Shown piece by piece: positions 1-9,125 of a stretch of DNA of 64,000 nt. This stretch comes from Ferrovibrio sp046297895. GTDB taxonomy: Bacteria; Pseudomonadota; Alphaproteobacteria; Ferrovibrionales; Ferrovibrionaceae. The stretch lies in the NCBI RefSeq assembly GCF_046297895.1, contig NZ_JBKBHC010000001.1, forward strand, positions 62,001 through 126,000, in the 5' to 3' direction. Position 1 is the stretch's first letter. The number at the start of each line of letters is the position of its first letter. The position numbers and the translations under genes are program-made. The notes below the pieces were generated by a model. That model did not search any database and had not been told where the DNA came from. It was given only the letters and a program-made list of their open reading frames with translations.

Positions 1-1593
1 GGCGATGCTGTCGCGCAGCACGCGCTTGAGCAGCTTGCCGTTGGCGTTGCGCGGCAAGGGTTCGTCCAGCAGGGTGAAGCTTTCCGGCACCTTGTAATCG
101 GCCAGATGTTTGGCGCAGAAGGCCTGCAGTTCGGCCGCGTCCAGGCCGGGCTGCTTGCGCGCGACGAAGGCATGTACGCGTTCGCCCAGCACCGGACAGG
201 GCTTGGCCACGATGGCGCTTTCCAGCACGCCGGGATGGCCACTCAGCACATTCTCCACCTCGACGGAGAAGACCTTGTAGCCGCCGCGATTGATCATGTC
301 CTTCACGCGGTCGAAGACCCGCACGAAGCCATCGGCGTCGATGGAGCCGACATCGCCGGAATGCCAGAAGCCGGCGGTGAAGTTTTCGGCGGTGGCCTGC
401 GGGTTGTTCCAGTAGCCGCGCACCACCATCGGCCCGCCGATCCAGATCTCGCCGCTTTCGCCGCGCGGCAATTCGCGGCCCTGCGCATCCACCACAATCA
501 CCTCGGCGCAGGGCGCCTCCAGACCCACCGAGTCCGAATGGCTGGCGGTGAAGCGCGGCGGCATGATGGTGGTGGGCGAGGTGGTTTCGGTGGCGCCGTA
601 GGCATTCATGAGCTGCAACTGCGGCAGTTTCTGCGCCAGCGCGGCGATGGTGGCCTGTGGCATCGGTGCGCCGCCATAGCCGCCGATCCGCCAGGACGAG
701 AGGTCGTATCGGTCGAAATCCGGCTGCAGCAGGCACAGATTGTACATCGCCGGCACCATGATGGTGTGGGTCAGGCGTTCCTTCTGCGCCAGGGGCAGGA
801 AATCGCGCGCCTTGAATTCCGGCACCACGATCACGCAGCCGCCGCCCTGCCAGGCGGTGACGATGATGGCGATCAGGCCGGTGACATGGCTGGCCGGCAC
901 CGCCAGCAGCGAGCGGTCCATCGGCCCCAACCCCATGCAATATTGAAAATGCAGGGCCGAATGCACGATGTTGAAATGCGACAACATGGCACCTTTCGGG
1001 CGACCGGTGGTGCCGGAGGTGTAGAGGATCACCGCCGTTTCTTCCTCGGGCGGCGCGACGAAGGTCGGGGCGGCGGCCGTGCCGCGCAGATCGGCAAACG
1101 GCAGCGAGCCCCTGCTGTCGCCGCCCACGGCAACGCGATGTTTCAGATGCGGCGCTTCTGCATTCGAAGGCAGGCGGGCGGCCAGATCGGCCTCGTGCAC
1201 CAGCAACGATGCCCCGGCATGATCGAGGATATAGGCGATCTCGGGCCCCTGCAGGCGGGTGCCGAGCGGCACGGCGATGGCGCCCAGCCGCAGCGCGGCC
1301 AGCGTGACGGTGATGAATTCGACGCGGTTGCCCACCAGCAGGGCGACGCGGTCGCCAGACTTGACCCCCAGCGCCGCCATGCCGGCAGCGATGCGCTCGA
1401 CTTCCTCGGCCAGCGCGCGGTAGCTCAGCCGCGTTTCGCCCGCCACCACGGCGTCGCTGTCGGGCCACGCTTCGACACTGCGGGCGAAGATGTCCCAGAC
1501 ATGGGCCGGGCGGTCGGCGAAGCAGCGCACCACGCGGTCGCCGAAATGCGCCTCGCGGCGGATTGTGATGCTCGGATCGAGCCTCCAGGCCAT
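1..1593 (-). CDS. AMP-dependent acyl-CoA synthetase/ligase (3' end cut by window edge)
   Basis: Adenylate-forming ligase that would activate a carboxylic acid to its acyl-AMP and then acyl-CoA in the cytoplasm. 531 codons are visible from the ATG at 1593; only the last few residues are missing. The phosphate-binding loop YTSGTTGRPKG lies at residues 191-201, the YGATE motif typical of the family follows in the middle, and the C-terminal PRNANGKLLK stretch with the catalytic lysine is close to the window edge. It sits 11 bp downstream of a livF-type ATPase in the same direction, so the importer and the ligase probably form one operon that takes up and activates the same acid. The substrate (fatty, cyclic or aromatic acid) cannot be read from the sequence. 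Confidence 0.9.
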   Translation of the reverse strand, partial: MAWRLDPSITIRREAHFGDRVVRCFADRPAHVWDIFARSVEAWPDSDAVVAGETRLSYRALAEEVERIAAGMAALGVKSGDRVALLVGNRVEFITVTLAALRLGAIAVPLGTRLQGPEIAYILDHAGASLLVHEADLAARLPSNAEAPHLKHRVAVGGDSRGSLPFADLRGTAAAPTFVAPPEEETAVILYTSGTTGRPKGAMLSHFNIVHSALHFQYCMGLGPMDRSLLAVPASHVTGLIAIIVTAWQGGGCVIVVPEFKARDFLPLAQKERLTHTIMVPAMYNLCLLQPDFDRYDLSSWRIGGYGGAPMPQATIAALAQKLPQLQLMNAYGATETTSPTTIMPPRFTASHSDSVGLEAPCAEVIVVDAQGRELPRGESGEIWIGGPMVVRGYWNNPQATAENFTAGFWHSGDVGSIDADGFVRVFDRVKDMINRGGYKVFSVEVENVLSGHPGVLESAIVAKPCPVLGERVHAFVARKQPGLDAAELQAFCAKHLADYKVPESFTLLDEPLPRNANGKLLKRVLRDSIA

Positions 1594-1604
1594 CCCTACG
1601 CCTC

Positions 1605-2270
1605 CTACGCGGCCTGCATGGCCGCGTTGGCGCCGCGTTCGATCACGTATTCGCGGTCGAATAGGCTCTGGGTGTGGTTGAGCTCCGACTGGGCGATCAG
1701 CACCGAAAGATCGGTGCCGCGCAGGCCGGCGATCACATCCGACAGCCGTTCCGACAGGGCCGGCGCCACGCCCTCGAAGGGTTCATCAAGCAGCAGCAGC
1801 CGCGTGCCCACGGCCAGAGCGCGCGCCAGCGCCACCAGCTTCTGCTGGCCGCCGCTGAGCAGCAGGGCGCGACGGTCCTTCATCGGCAGCAATTCGGGCA
1901 GCACGCTGTAGACGAAATCGAGCCGTGCGCTGCGGTCCAGGGTCTTCGAAACCCAGACCGGCAGCAGGATATTCTCTTCCACGGTGAGTTCCGGCACCAG
2001 ACGGCGATCTTCAGGCATGTAGCCGATCCCGAGCGCGGCCCGCTCGTGGCGCTCCACCTTTTTCAGGCTCTGGCCGAGGAAACCTATATCGCCCTGCTCG
2101 ATGGGAAGATGCCCCATGATGCTGCGCAGCAGCGTGGTCTTGCCCGCGCCGTTGCGGCCGATCAGGCCGATCATCTGCCCCCTGGCCAGTTCCAGCGAGA
2201 ACCCGCGCAAAACCCCGATCGCCTGGATCGAAACATGCAGATTGGCAATGCTCAGCAGGGCTTCGGTCAT
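1605..2270 (-). CDS. livF: Branched-chain amino acid-type ABC transporter ATPase (LivF family)
   Basis: One of the two nucleotide-binding subunits of a HAAT-family importer. 221 residues, a normal LivF length. Walker A GRNGAGKT is at residues 38-45, the signature LSGGQQK at 138-144 and Walker B LLLLDEP at 158-164. The start ATG overlaps the stop of the upstream livG by four bases (ATGA), a sign of translational coupling. The gene name denotes family only: importers of this class also carry aromatic acids, urea and amides, and the acyl-CoA ligase gene downstream argues for a carboxylic acid substrate rather than leucine. Confidence 0.9.
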   Translation of the reverse strand: MTEALLSIANLHVSIQAIGVLRGFSLELARGQMIGLIGRNGAGKTTLLRSIMGHLPIEQGDIGFLGQSLKKVERHERAALGIGYMPEDRRLVPELTVEENILLPVWVSKTLDRSARLDFVYSVLPELLPMKDRRALLLSGGQQKLVALARALAVGTRLLLLDEPFEGVAPALSERLSDVIAGLRGTDLSVLIAQSELNHTQSLFDREYVIERGANAAMQAA

Positions 2271-3019
2271 TTCGCACTTCCCGTCACATAACGGCGCACA
2301 TCGGTATCGGCCAGCACCGCCGCCGGCTCGCCATCGGCGATGATCCGACCGCTGTAGAAGGCCACGACACGATCGGAATAGGCCGAGACGATATCCATGT
2401 CATGCTCGACGAACAGGGTGGTCAGGCCGCTGCCGTCCATGGCGCGCAGCACGGTATCCATCATGCCGAATTTCTCGTCGACGCTGACGCCGCTGGTGGG
2501 CTCGTCCAGCAGCATCAGGCGCGGCGAGCGGCACAGCGCCATGGCGATATCGAGCAGCTTGCGCACGCCGCCGGGCAGTTCGGAAACCGGGCGTTCGGCA
2601 TGGGCGGCCAGGCCAAAACGTTCCAGCATGGCCACCGCCTCGTCGCACAGATCCGCGTCGTAGGCGCCGCGCCAGAACGAGATCGCGCCGCGCCGGGCCA
2701 CGGTCAGCGCCACCAGGATATTCTCGGCGGCGCTGAGTTCCAGACAGAGCTGCGGGATCTGGAAGGAGCGGCAGACGCCGCGCTGGGCGATCTGGCGCGG
2801 CCCCAGGCCGGTGATGTCCTGCCCGTCCAGCCGGATCGTGCCGCTGGTGGGCTTGAGATAGCCGGTCACCATGTTGACGAAGGTGGTCTTGCCGGCGCCG
2901 TTGCTGCCGATCAGGCAGACGCGCTGCCCGGCCGGCACGGCCAGCGAGACATCCTCGGCCGCCACCACGGCACCGAAACTCTTGCCGAGCCGCTCGGCTT
3001 CCAGGACATAGCCGCTCAT
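2267..3019 (-). CDS. livG: Branched-chain amino acid-type ABC transporter ATPase (LivG family)
   Basis: Second ATPase subunit of the first importer, 250 residues from the ATG at 3019. The frame stays open further upstream, but this start overlaps the permease stop as ATGA and gives the expected N-terminus. Walker A GSNGAGKT is at residues 38-45, Walker B LMLLDEP at 168-174. The signature is the degenerate LPGGV at 148-152, as is common in LivG proteins. It would pair with LivF on the cytoplasmic face of the LivH/LivM permease. Confidence 0.9.
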   Translation of the reverse strand: MSGYVLEAERLGKSFGAVVAAEDVSLAVPAGQRVCLIGSNGAGKTTFVNMVTGYLKPTSGTIRLDGQDITGLGPRQIAQRGVCRSFQIPQLCLELSAAENILVALTVARRGAISFWRGAYDADLCDEAVAMLERFGLAAHAERPVSELPGGVRKLLDIAMALCRSPRLMLLDEPTSGVSVDEKFGMMDTVLRAMDGSGLTTLFVEHDMDIVSAYSDRVVAFYSGRIIADGEPAAVLADTDVRRYVTGSAK

Positions 3020-4023
3020 TGCGCCGCCTCCGTCGCATCGGTCCGCTTTGCGGCGGCCTGCTGCACCTTTTCCATGCTGCGCACAGGCAATCGCGCCGGC
3101 TTGGCCCAGAGCGAACCCACGCCCTTGGGCAGGAACAGGATGATCAGCAGCAGGAACAGGCCGAGCGCGAGCTGCCATGTATCAGGGAAATACTTGTTGG
3201 AGAACGAACGCACCAGTTCAAGCAGCAGCGACGCCAGGAAGACGGCCGGCGCGCTGGCATGGCCGGCCAGGATCGCCATGAAGACGAACTCGCCCGAGGT
3301 GGTCCAGTAGGAGAAATTCGGGTCGATATGGCCCAGGGCGATCACGGTGAGCGCGCCGCCCATCCCGCCCAGCGCCGCAGCGATGGTGAAATTGATCGCC
3401 ATCGCGGCCCGCACCGAGGTGCCGAGATATTCCACGCGCAGCTCGTTGTCGCGGATCGCCAGCGACAGCAGGCCGCGGCTGGAGCGGCAGTAGATCGTCA
3501 CCAGCAGGGTGAGGATGGTGGCGATCACGCTGGAGAAGGCGAAGAAGACGTAATCGGCGTTGACCTCGTCGATCTTCAGACCCAGCAGGCTCGGCCGCGG
3601 CACATTGAAGCCATCCGATCCGCCGATGCCAGAGGATTTCACTGCCACGCCGTAGAGCACCATCGACAGCGCAAGGGTGAGCATGGCGAAGAAGATACCG
3701 CGATAGCGCGCCAGCAGCGGACCGACCACGGCGCCAACCAGCATGGAGGCCAGGCCGCCCAGCAGGACCAGAACCAGGGCATCGGTGATGCCGTAGCGCG
3801 TGGAAGCCAGGCCGGCGCAATAGCCGCCGATGGCAAAGACCAGGCCCTGGCCGAAGGACACCACGCCGCCACGCATCATCACGATCAGGCCCAGCCCGAC
3901 CACGCCATGGGCGGCGGCCATGGTGAGCAGGAAAAGCAGCCATTTCGGCAGCGCCAGGCCGGCAAGCAGCAGAACCGCCAGCACGGCGGCATACAGCAGA
4001 GCGGAACGCAACATCGGGTTCAT
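3016..4023 (-). CDS. livM: Branched-chain amino acid-type ABC permease (LivM family)
   Basis: Integral membrane subunit of the first importer, 335 residues. It is strongly hydrophobic from residue 5 onward with about eight to ten predicted membrane segments. The conserved cytoplasmic coupling stretch around SLAIRDNELRVEYLGTSV sits in the second half. The C-terminus is a charged, alanine-rich tail after LLLIILFLPKGVGSLW. It starts three bases after the livH stop and overlaps livG by ATGA, so it belongs to the same operon. Confidence 0.88.
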   Translation of the reverse strand: MNPMLRSALLYAAVLAVLLLAGLALPKWLLFLLTMAAAHGVVGLGLIVMMRGGVVSFGQGLVFAIGGYCAGLASTRYGITDALVLVLLGGLASMLVGAVVGPLLARYRGIFFAMLTLALSMVLYGVAVKSSGIGGSDGFNVPRPSLLGLKIDEVNADYVFFAFSSVIATILTLLVTIYCRSSRGLLSLAIRDNELRVEYLGTSVRAAMAINFTIAAALGGMGGALTVIALGHIDPNFSYWTTSGEFVFMAILAGHASAPAVFLASLLLELVRSFSNKYFPDTWQLALGLFLLLIILFLPKGVGSLWAKPARLPVRSMEKVQQAAAKRTDATEAAQ

Positions 4024-4026
4024 GGA

Positions 4027-4923
4027 TCAGATCCTGCGGGCAACGGCGCGTTGGAACAGGCCTTCGGGGCGGAAGATCAGCACGGCGGCCATCACCACAT
4101 AGATGCTGAACAACTCGGCCTCGGGCCACAGATGCACGGCGGCCGAGCGGGCCAAGCCGACGATCAGCGCGCCGATGGCGGCGCCGCCGATGCTGCCCAG
4201 ACCGCCGATGATGACCACGGCGAAGCTGACGATGATGACGCCGACGCTGATGCCGGGCTGCACCGAGATCATCGGCGCAGTGAAGGCGCCGCCAAGGGCG
4301 GCCAGGAACACGCCGAAGGTGAAGGCGCCGAGATAGACCTTGCCGATATTGATGCCCATGCTGGCGGCGATCTCGTCGTTATGAATCACGGCCAGCACGA
4401 TCTTGCCCAGCACCGTGCGGTTGAGGCCGAACCACACGCCGAAGCCGCAGACCAGCGCCACGACGATCAGCGCGAGATCGTAGCCGACATAGAACAGGCT
4501 GCCGAGGCTGACATCGCCGAACAGGCCGTAGGGTTCGGTGACGAAGTATGGATTGACGCCCCAGACCAGCTTGGCGACATCCTCCAGGATCAGGAACAGC
4601 GCATAGGTGACCAGCACCAACAGCACCTCGTCACGGCCATAGAAGCGGCGCAGCAGCAGCCGTTCAAGCAGCGGCCCGACGATCAGAGCCACCGCCACTG
4701 CCGCCAGCAGCAGGGCGATCAGCGAGAAGGCCGGCGCGTAATTCTGCGCGGCGAACAGGCCGACTATGGTGGCCGCGGCATAGGCGCCGATGGCGTAGAA
4801 GCTGCCATGGGCGATGTTGAGAATCTTCAGCACGCCGAAGATCAGCGTCAGACCCAGCGCGACGATGAACAGCCATGAGGCATAGATCGCGCTGTCGATC
4901 AGGATGGTAAGCAGGAGGTCCAT
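4027..4923 (-). CDS. livH: Branched-chain amino acid-type ABC permease (LivH family)
   Basis: First permease subunit of the importer, 298 residues and mostly hydrophobic. It carries the family pattern GLTLIFGVLKILNIAHGSFY near residues 23-42 and a GGLGSIGGAAIGALIVGL stretch near the C-terminal third, both typical of LivH. It follows the binding-protein gene after a 78 bp gap that holds a strong GC-rich hairpin, and is followed directly by livM. Confidence 0.9.
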   Translation of the reverse strand: MDLLLTILIDSAIYASWLFIVALGLTLIFGVLKILNIAHGSFYAIGAYAAATIVGLFAAQNYAPAFSLIALLLAAVAVALIVGPLLERLLLRRFYGRDEVLLVLVTYALFLILEDVAKLVWGVNPYFVTEPYGLFGDVSLGSLFYVGYDLALIVVALVCGFGVWFGLNRTVLGKIVLAVIHNDEIAASMGINIGKVYLGAFTFGVFLAALGGAFTAPMISVQPGISVGVIIVSFAVVIIGGLGSIGGAAIGALIVGLARSAAVHLWPEAELFSIYVVMAAVLIFRPEGLFQRAVARRI

Positions 4924-4954
4924 TCAAATCCGCCCCGGGCTTGGACTTGCGCAT

Positions 4955-4981
4955 CCGGCCGGCGGGAGCACCGCCGGCCGG
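4955..4981 (-). terminator. GC-rich hairpin between binding-protein gene and livH
   Basis: Eleven-base perfect inverted repeat (CCGGCCGGCGG with its complement) around a five-base loop, lying between the stop of the binding-protein gene and the livH start. No T-run follows on the minus strand, so it is more likely a partial terminator or mRNA-stabilising structure that keeps binding protein in excess over the membrane subunits. The second liv operon has a similar hairpin in the same place. Confidence 0.55.
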
Positions 4982-5001
4982 GTTCGCGAACTGCAACAGG
5001 C

Positions 5002-6303
5002 TCAGTTACACTTGGCGCCGGGCATGCCGGCCTTCAGCCAGTCCTGGCTCTTCATGTTCGGCGGCGGATTGACGCATTCGGCCGGGAAGCGCTGGATATC
5101 CACCAGCTGCATCGACTTGGACGCGGCATCCCACTTGGTCTTGCCGATGGCGATATCCTGAATCGCCTGGTGGCCGTTGCCGTTCACCATGCGGATCCTG
5201 CCGCCGGGCGAGTCCCATTCGCTGCCGCGCAGGGCGGCGGCGATTTCCTCGTTGGTCGGCTTCTTGCCGCCATTCTTCTCCATCGCCTTCTCGATGGCGT
5301 TCTTCACGCCCAGGATCGACTGCACCATGCGGTAGGGCGCCTGCACCGGATAGGTCTTGTAGGCGTCCTGGTAGATCTTCCAGAACCAGTCGTTGATCGC
5401 CGATTTCGGCGCCATCAGACCATAGGCACCGCGCGCGCCGATGATCACGCCTTCGGGCATCTTGTCGCCCAGCGGCGGAATCACGTGGTCGGCCGCCGAC
5501 AGCGCCACCACGCTCTTCTTGAACAGGCCGCGCGGCGCGCCCTGCAGGATCAGGGCCTGAAGATCGCCGCCCCACAGCGAGGAATGCACCACGCTGGAAT
5601 TGGTGCGCATCAGGGCCGAGACCTCGGTGCCATACTGGCCGGCGCCGAATTTCGGCAGCAGGTCGGCTTCCACCTTGGCATTGGGATACATGTTGGCCAT
5701 GGCGCCGATGAAATCGGCCTTGGAATCATGCCCCCAAGCATAGTCCTGGTTGATCAGGCTGAAATTGTCGACCTTCACATTGCTGTTCTTCAGGTAGCGC
5801 GCCAGCGCGACGTTATCCATCGTGCCGTGGGCGGCCGTGCGGAAGACATAGTCGTACTTGGCTTCCTCGAAGATGCGGGGCGTGCCGCAATCGTAGAGCA
5901 CCAGCAGGCGCTTGAGTTCCTCGGCGGCCGGGGCGACGGCCAGGCAGTCGCCGGAGCCGACATAGCCGATCACGAAATCGACATTGTCGCGCTGATACAG
6001 GTTGCGCAGTTCCTGCACCTGCTTGGTGGCGCCGCCATTCTCGTCGATCACCACCGGCTCGATCTTGAGGCCGCCGAAGCCGACCTTGTTATAGGGTGCC
6101 GGCCCCTCGCCGCGGTTCAGGGCGTCGATCACCACCTTGCCGCCATTCCAGGCCGGCACGCCGAAGCTTTCCGCCGCCGGGCCAGAGAGGAAGGTGACAA
6201 TGCCAACCTTGAAGGTCTGCTGCGCCTGGGCGGACGCGCCCGCCAAGCCGGCCGCCAGCAGGGCGCCAGCCGCCATAATGTATCTGTACTTACCCTTGAT
6301 CAT
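5002..6303 (-). CDS. ABC transporter substrate-binding protein (LivK/HAAT type)
   Basis: Periplasmic solute receptor of the first importer, 433 residues. A signal peptide is visible at residues 1-28 (charged MIKGKYRY, hydrophobic AAGALLAAGLAGAS, then AQAQQ). The mature part begins FKVGIVTFLSGPAAESFG, the type I periplasmic-binding fold seen in Leu/Ile/Val-type receptors. A good ribosome site (GGAGGAAA) precedes the ATG. It lies 62 bp downstream of the GntR gene and upstream of livHMGF and the acyl-CoA ligase. It resembles receptors for aromatic or organic acids in related bacteria more than true LivK, but ligand identity is inference. Confidence 0.88.
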   Translation of the reverse strand: MIKGKYRYIMAAGALLAAGLAGASAQAQQTFKVGIVTFLSGPAAESFGVPAWNGGKVVIDALNRGEGPAPYNKVGFGGLKIEPVVIDENGGATKQVQELRNLYQRDNVDFVIGYVGSGDCLAVAPAAEELKRLLVLYDCGTPRIFEEAKYDYVFRTAAHGTMDNVALARYLKNSNVKVDNFSLINQDYAWGHDSKADFIGAMANMYPNAKVEADLLPKFGAGQYGTEVSALMRTNSSVVHSSLWGGDLQALILQGAPRGLFKKSVVALSAADHVIPPLGDKMPEGVIIGARGAYGLMAPKSAINDWFWKIYQDAYKTYPVQAPYRMVQSILGVKNAIEKAMEKNGGKKPTNEEIAAALRGSEWDSPGGRIRMVNGNGHQAIQDIAIGKTKWDAASKSMQLVDIQRFPAECVNPPPNMKSQDWLKAGMPGAKCN

Positions 6304-6365
6304 GCTCGTTTCCTCCTGAGTGGATTTTTATGGTTCTGACACAAGGACTGTGCGGTCACGGTTTC

Positions 6366-7124
6366 CTACTGGTCGGGCGCCTCCCCGCTGCGGGCATGCT
6401 CCGTCCAGGCGACGGGCGCATCCATGTCCAGCCCGGCCAGTTCATAGCCGCGGCGGAAATCGATCATCTGCTTGCGCATCCACAATTCCGCCTCGTCGGC
6501 ATCGCGGCGGCGTATCGCTTCCAGCACCTTGCGGTGGCCGATCACGTTGCGCCGGCCGGCCTGCGGCAGATGCGGCAGCAGCGCCTCAAGCGCGGGGTAG
6601 AACAGCAGGCCGACGGCCTCGCGGGAGAGTTCCAGCACGCGATTACCCGAGATGCGCGCCACCATGGCGTGGAATTCGGTATCGAGCTGGGTGAAGGGCC
6701 GGCCGGCATCCACCGCCGCCTCGGTGGCGATGACATTCTCTTCCAGCGCGGCTATATCGGCCTCGCTCGCCACCTCGGCCGCACGCCGCGCCGCCGGCGG
6801 TTCGAGCAGGATGGCGACATCCCACAATTCGCGGAAACTGACCTTCTGCATCGCCAGTGCGCGCGAGGCGCGCGGGGCCAGATCGTTGTAGCCCGGCAGC
6901 GAAACGAACAGCCGGCGCCCGGCGGCGCGCTGGAGGAAGCCTTCCTGTTCGAGCTGGCGGATGCCCTCGCGTACCGTCGCGCGATTCACGCCGAACTGGG
7001 CGGCGAGCTGCGGTTCGCTGGGCAGGCGGTCGCCGGGCTGCAGGCGGCCTTCGAGGATATGCTGCTCGATCCGGCGCGAGACCAGCTTGTAGGCCGGCAG
7101 GATATCCAGTTTGGTGAATGTCAC
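6366..7124 (-). CDS. GntR-family (FadR/VanR subgroup) transcriptional regulator
   Basis: DNA-binding regulator, likely responding to the substrate of the adjacent importer or its CoA ester. The N-terminal winged helix contains PGDRLPSEPQLAAQFGVNRA and TVREGIRQLEQEGFL, a classic GntR helix-turn-helix. The C-terminal two-thirds is an all-helical FCD-type effector domain with the acidic/His positions EFHAMVARISGN. No ATG is available: candidate starts are GTG at 7124 (chosen, right before TFTKLDILPAYK), TTG at 7139 and TTG at 7184. None has a strong ribosome site. It is divergent from the PHA-synthase-like gene and codirectional with the liv operon, so it may control either or both. Confidence 0.85.
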   Translation of the reverse strand: MTFTKLDILPAYKLVSRRIEQHILEGRLQPGDRLPSEPQLAAQFGVNRATVREGIRQLEQEGFLQRAAGRRLFVSLPGYNDLAPRASRALAMQKVSFRELWDVAILLEPPAARRAAEVASEADIAALEENVIATEAAVDAGRPFTQLDTEFHAMVARISGNRVLELSREAVGLLFYPALEALLPHLPQAGRRNVIGHRKVLEAIRRRDADEAELWMRKQMIDFRRGYELAGLDMDAPVAWTEHARSGEAPDQ

Positions 7125-7330
7125 GCTCGCGCTGCCCAATTGTCCAACAATCGAACGATGGCGGCAGCAGATCGGAAGAGTCAATCTAAATTATTGATTT
7201 TGCAATGCGATTTCGCGCCGCAACATATTGTATGCATCGACAGGTAAAGCAGGGATTTATTGAGCGTAATCAAATTCCTACCACAAACGGCTGGTAGAGT
7301 AGCGGCATCACGCAACGCTTTGGACCGGAC

Positions 7331-9121
7331 ATGCACGCCAGACTCCCCGCCGCGAAGCCGACGCCCCCGCTGCCGGCCGCCCCCTGCCCCCCCGAAGCCG
7401 AGGATGGCACCGCGCTGCCGCTCGACCGGCTGGTGAATGCCACGCTGGCCAAGCTGTCGCTCGGCATCTCGCCGCTGGCCCTGCCGGCGGCCTATCTGGA
7501 TTGGGCGATGCATCTGGCGCTTTCGCCCGGCAAGCAGGCCGAACTGGGCCACAAGGCGCTGCGCAAGCTGCTGCGCTTCGCCCTCTATGCCGCCAGCGGG
7601 ACGGGCCAGGACCAGAGCGCCACCTGCATCAAGCCGCTGCCGCAGGACCGCCGCTTCGCCGATGCGGCCTGGCAGCAGCCACCCTTCAATTTCATCTACC
7701 AGTCCTTCCTGCTGGGCCAGCAATGGCTGCATAACGCCACCACAGGCGTGCGCGGCGTGTCGAAGCACCATGAGCAGGTGGTGGAATTCGCCACCCGGCA
7801 GATCTTCGACATCTTCTCGCCCAGCAACTTCCTGCCGACCAATCCGGTGGCCCTGCAGCGCACGATCAGCGAAGGCGGCATGAACCTGGTGCGCGGCTTC
7901 GGCAATTTCATCGAGGATATGCAGCGCACCCTGGCCGGCCGGCCGCCAGTGGGCGCGGAGGATTACCGCGTGGGCGAAACCGTGGCGGTAACGCCGGGCC
8001 AGGTGGTGTTCCGCAACCGCCTGATCGAAGTGATCCAGTATGCGCCGGCCACCGAGACGGTATTGGCCGAGCCGGTGCTGCTGGTGCCTGCCTGGATCAT
8101 GAAATACTACATCCTCGACCTGTCGGCGCAGAACTCGATGGTGCGCCACCTGGTCGAGCGCGGCCATACCGTGTTCATGATCTCGTGGAAGAACCCGGAT
8201 TACGACGACCGCGAACTCGCTTTCGACGATTACCGCAGACTGGGCGTGATGGCGGCACTCGATGCCGTCTCGACGATCTGCCCGAAACAGAAAATCCACG
8301 GCGTGGGCTATTGCCTGGGCGGCACGCTGCTGTCGGTGGCCGCTGCCGCCATGGCGCGCGACGGCGACGACCGCCTGGCCAGCCTGACCCTGCTGGCGGC
8401 GCAGACCGATTTCTCGGAAGCCGGCGAACTGACCCTGTTCATCGACGAGAACCAGGTGACCTTCCTGGAAGACATGATGTGGCAGCAGGGCTATCTGGAT
8501 ACCAAGCAGATGGCCGGCGCCTTCCAGCTCCTGCGCTCCAACGACCTGATCTGGTCGCAGATGATGCACGATTATATCGTCGGCGAACGCCGCGGCATGA
8601 TCGACCTGATGGCCTGGAACGCTGATCAGACCCGCATGCCCTATCGCATGCACAGCGAATACCTGCGCCAGATGTTCCTGAACAACGACTTCGCCGAAGG
8701 CCGTCTGCAGGTGGATGGCCGCGCGGTGGCGCTGACCGATATCCGCGTGCCGATCTTCGCCGTCGGCACCGAATTCGACCATGTGGCGCCCTGGCATTCG
8801 GTGTTCAAGATCGTGCGGCTGGCCGACACCGACGTAACCTTCCTGCTCACCTCGGGCGGCCACAATGCCGGCATCGTCAGCGAACCGGGCCGGAACAACC
8901 GCCACTACCGGCTGGCGCATCATCCCGAGCATGCGCCTTTTGTGGACCCCGACCGCTGGCTGAATGACACGCCGGCGCAATCGGGGTCGTGGTGGCCGGC
9001 CTGGTTCGACTGGCTGGCGCAGCACAGCAGTGGCCGCACCGCACCGCCAGAGATGGGCAATGCGGCCGCCGGCTGCAAACCGCTGGAGCCGGCGCCCGGT
9101 TCCTACGTGCGCCAGCCCTGA
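7331..9121 (+). CDS. phaC: Poly(3-hydroxyalkanoate) synthase-like protein (PhaC family, alpha/beta hydrolase)
   Basis: Would polymerise 3-hydroxyacyl-CoA into polyhydroxyalkanoate at the granule surface. 596 residues, matching class I synthases. The N-terminal domain contains the conserved NPVALQRTISEGGMNLVRGF segment. The lipase-like box is GYCLGG with nucleophile C328, and the remaining triad members are visible as D483 (GTEFDHVAPW) and H511 (SGGHNAGIVS). The C-terminus GSWWPAWFDWL is typical. No phaA, phaB, phasin or phaR gene is adjacent, so this may be a second synthase copy. It lies divergent from the GntR gene and convergent with the cupin gene, 4 bp away. No clear ribosome site precedes the ATG. 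Confidence 0.88.
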   Translation: MHARLPAAKPTPPLPAAPCPPEAEDGTALPLDRLVNATLAKLSLGISPLALPAAYLDWAMHLALSPGKQAELGHKALRKLLRFALYAASGTGQDQSATCIKPLPQDRRFADAAWQQPPFNFIYQSFLLGQQWLHNATTGVRGVSKHHEQVVEFATRQIFDIFSPSNFLPTNPVALQRTISEGGMNLVRGFGNFIEDMQRTLAGRPPVGAEDYRVGETVAVTPGQVVFRNRLIEVIQYAPATETVLAEPVLLVPAWIMKYYILDLSAQNSMVRHLVERGHTVFMISWKNPDYDDRELAFDDYRRLGVMAALDAVSTICPKQKIHGVGYCLGGTLLSVAAAAMARDGDDRLASLTLLAAQTDFSEAGELTLFIDENQVTFLEDMMWQQGYLDTKQMAGAFQLLRSNDLIWSQMMHDYIVGERRGMIDLMAWNADQTRMPYRMHSEYLRQMFLNNDFAEGRLQVDGRAVALTDIRVPIFAVGTEFDHVAPWHSVFKIVRLADTDVTFLLTSGGHNAGIVSEPGRNNRHYRLAHHPEHAPFVDPDRWLNDTPAQSGSWWPAWFDWLAQHSSGRTAPPEMGNAAAGCKPLEPAPGSYVRQP

Positions 9122-9125
9122 TGCT

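Noticed and set aside
3019..4878. Long plus-strand open frame opposite the livM/livH genes
   Set aside because: Its product is rich in His, Gln, Asp and Arg with no family features, as expected for the antisense of GC-rich membrane-protein genes. The minus strand carries clear permeases.
6304..6365. Possible GntR operator palindrome (TGAC...GTCA) before the receptor gene
   Set aside because: The arms are interrupted and do not match a known FadR/VanR operator; too weak to list as a site.
7331..9025. Overlapping minus-strand frame under the PHA synthase gene
   Set aside because: Antisense shadow; the plus frame has the full catalytic triad.
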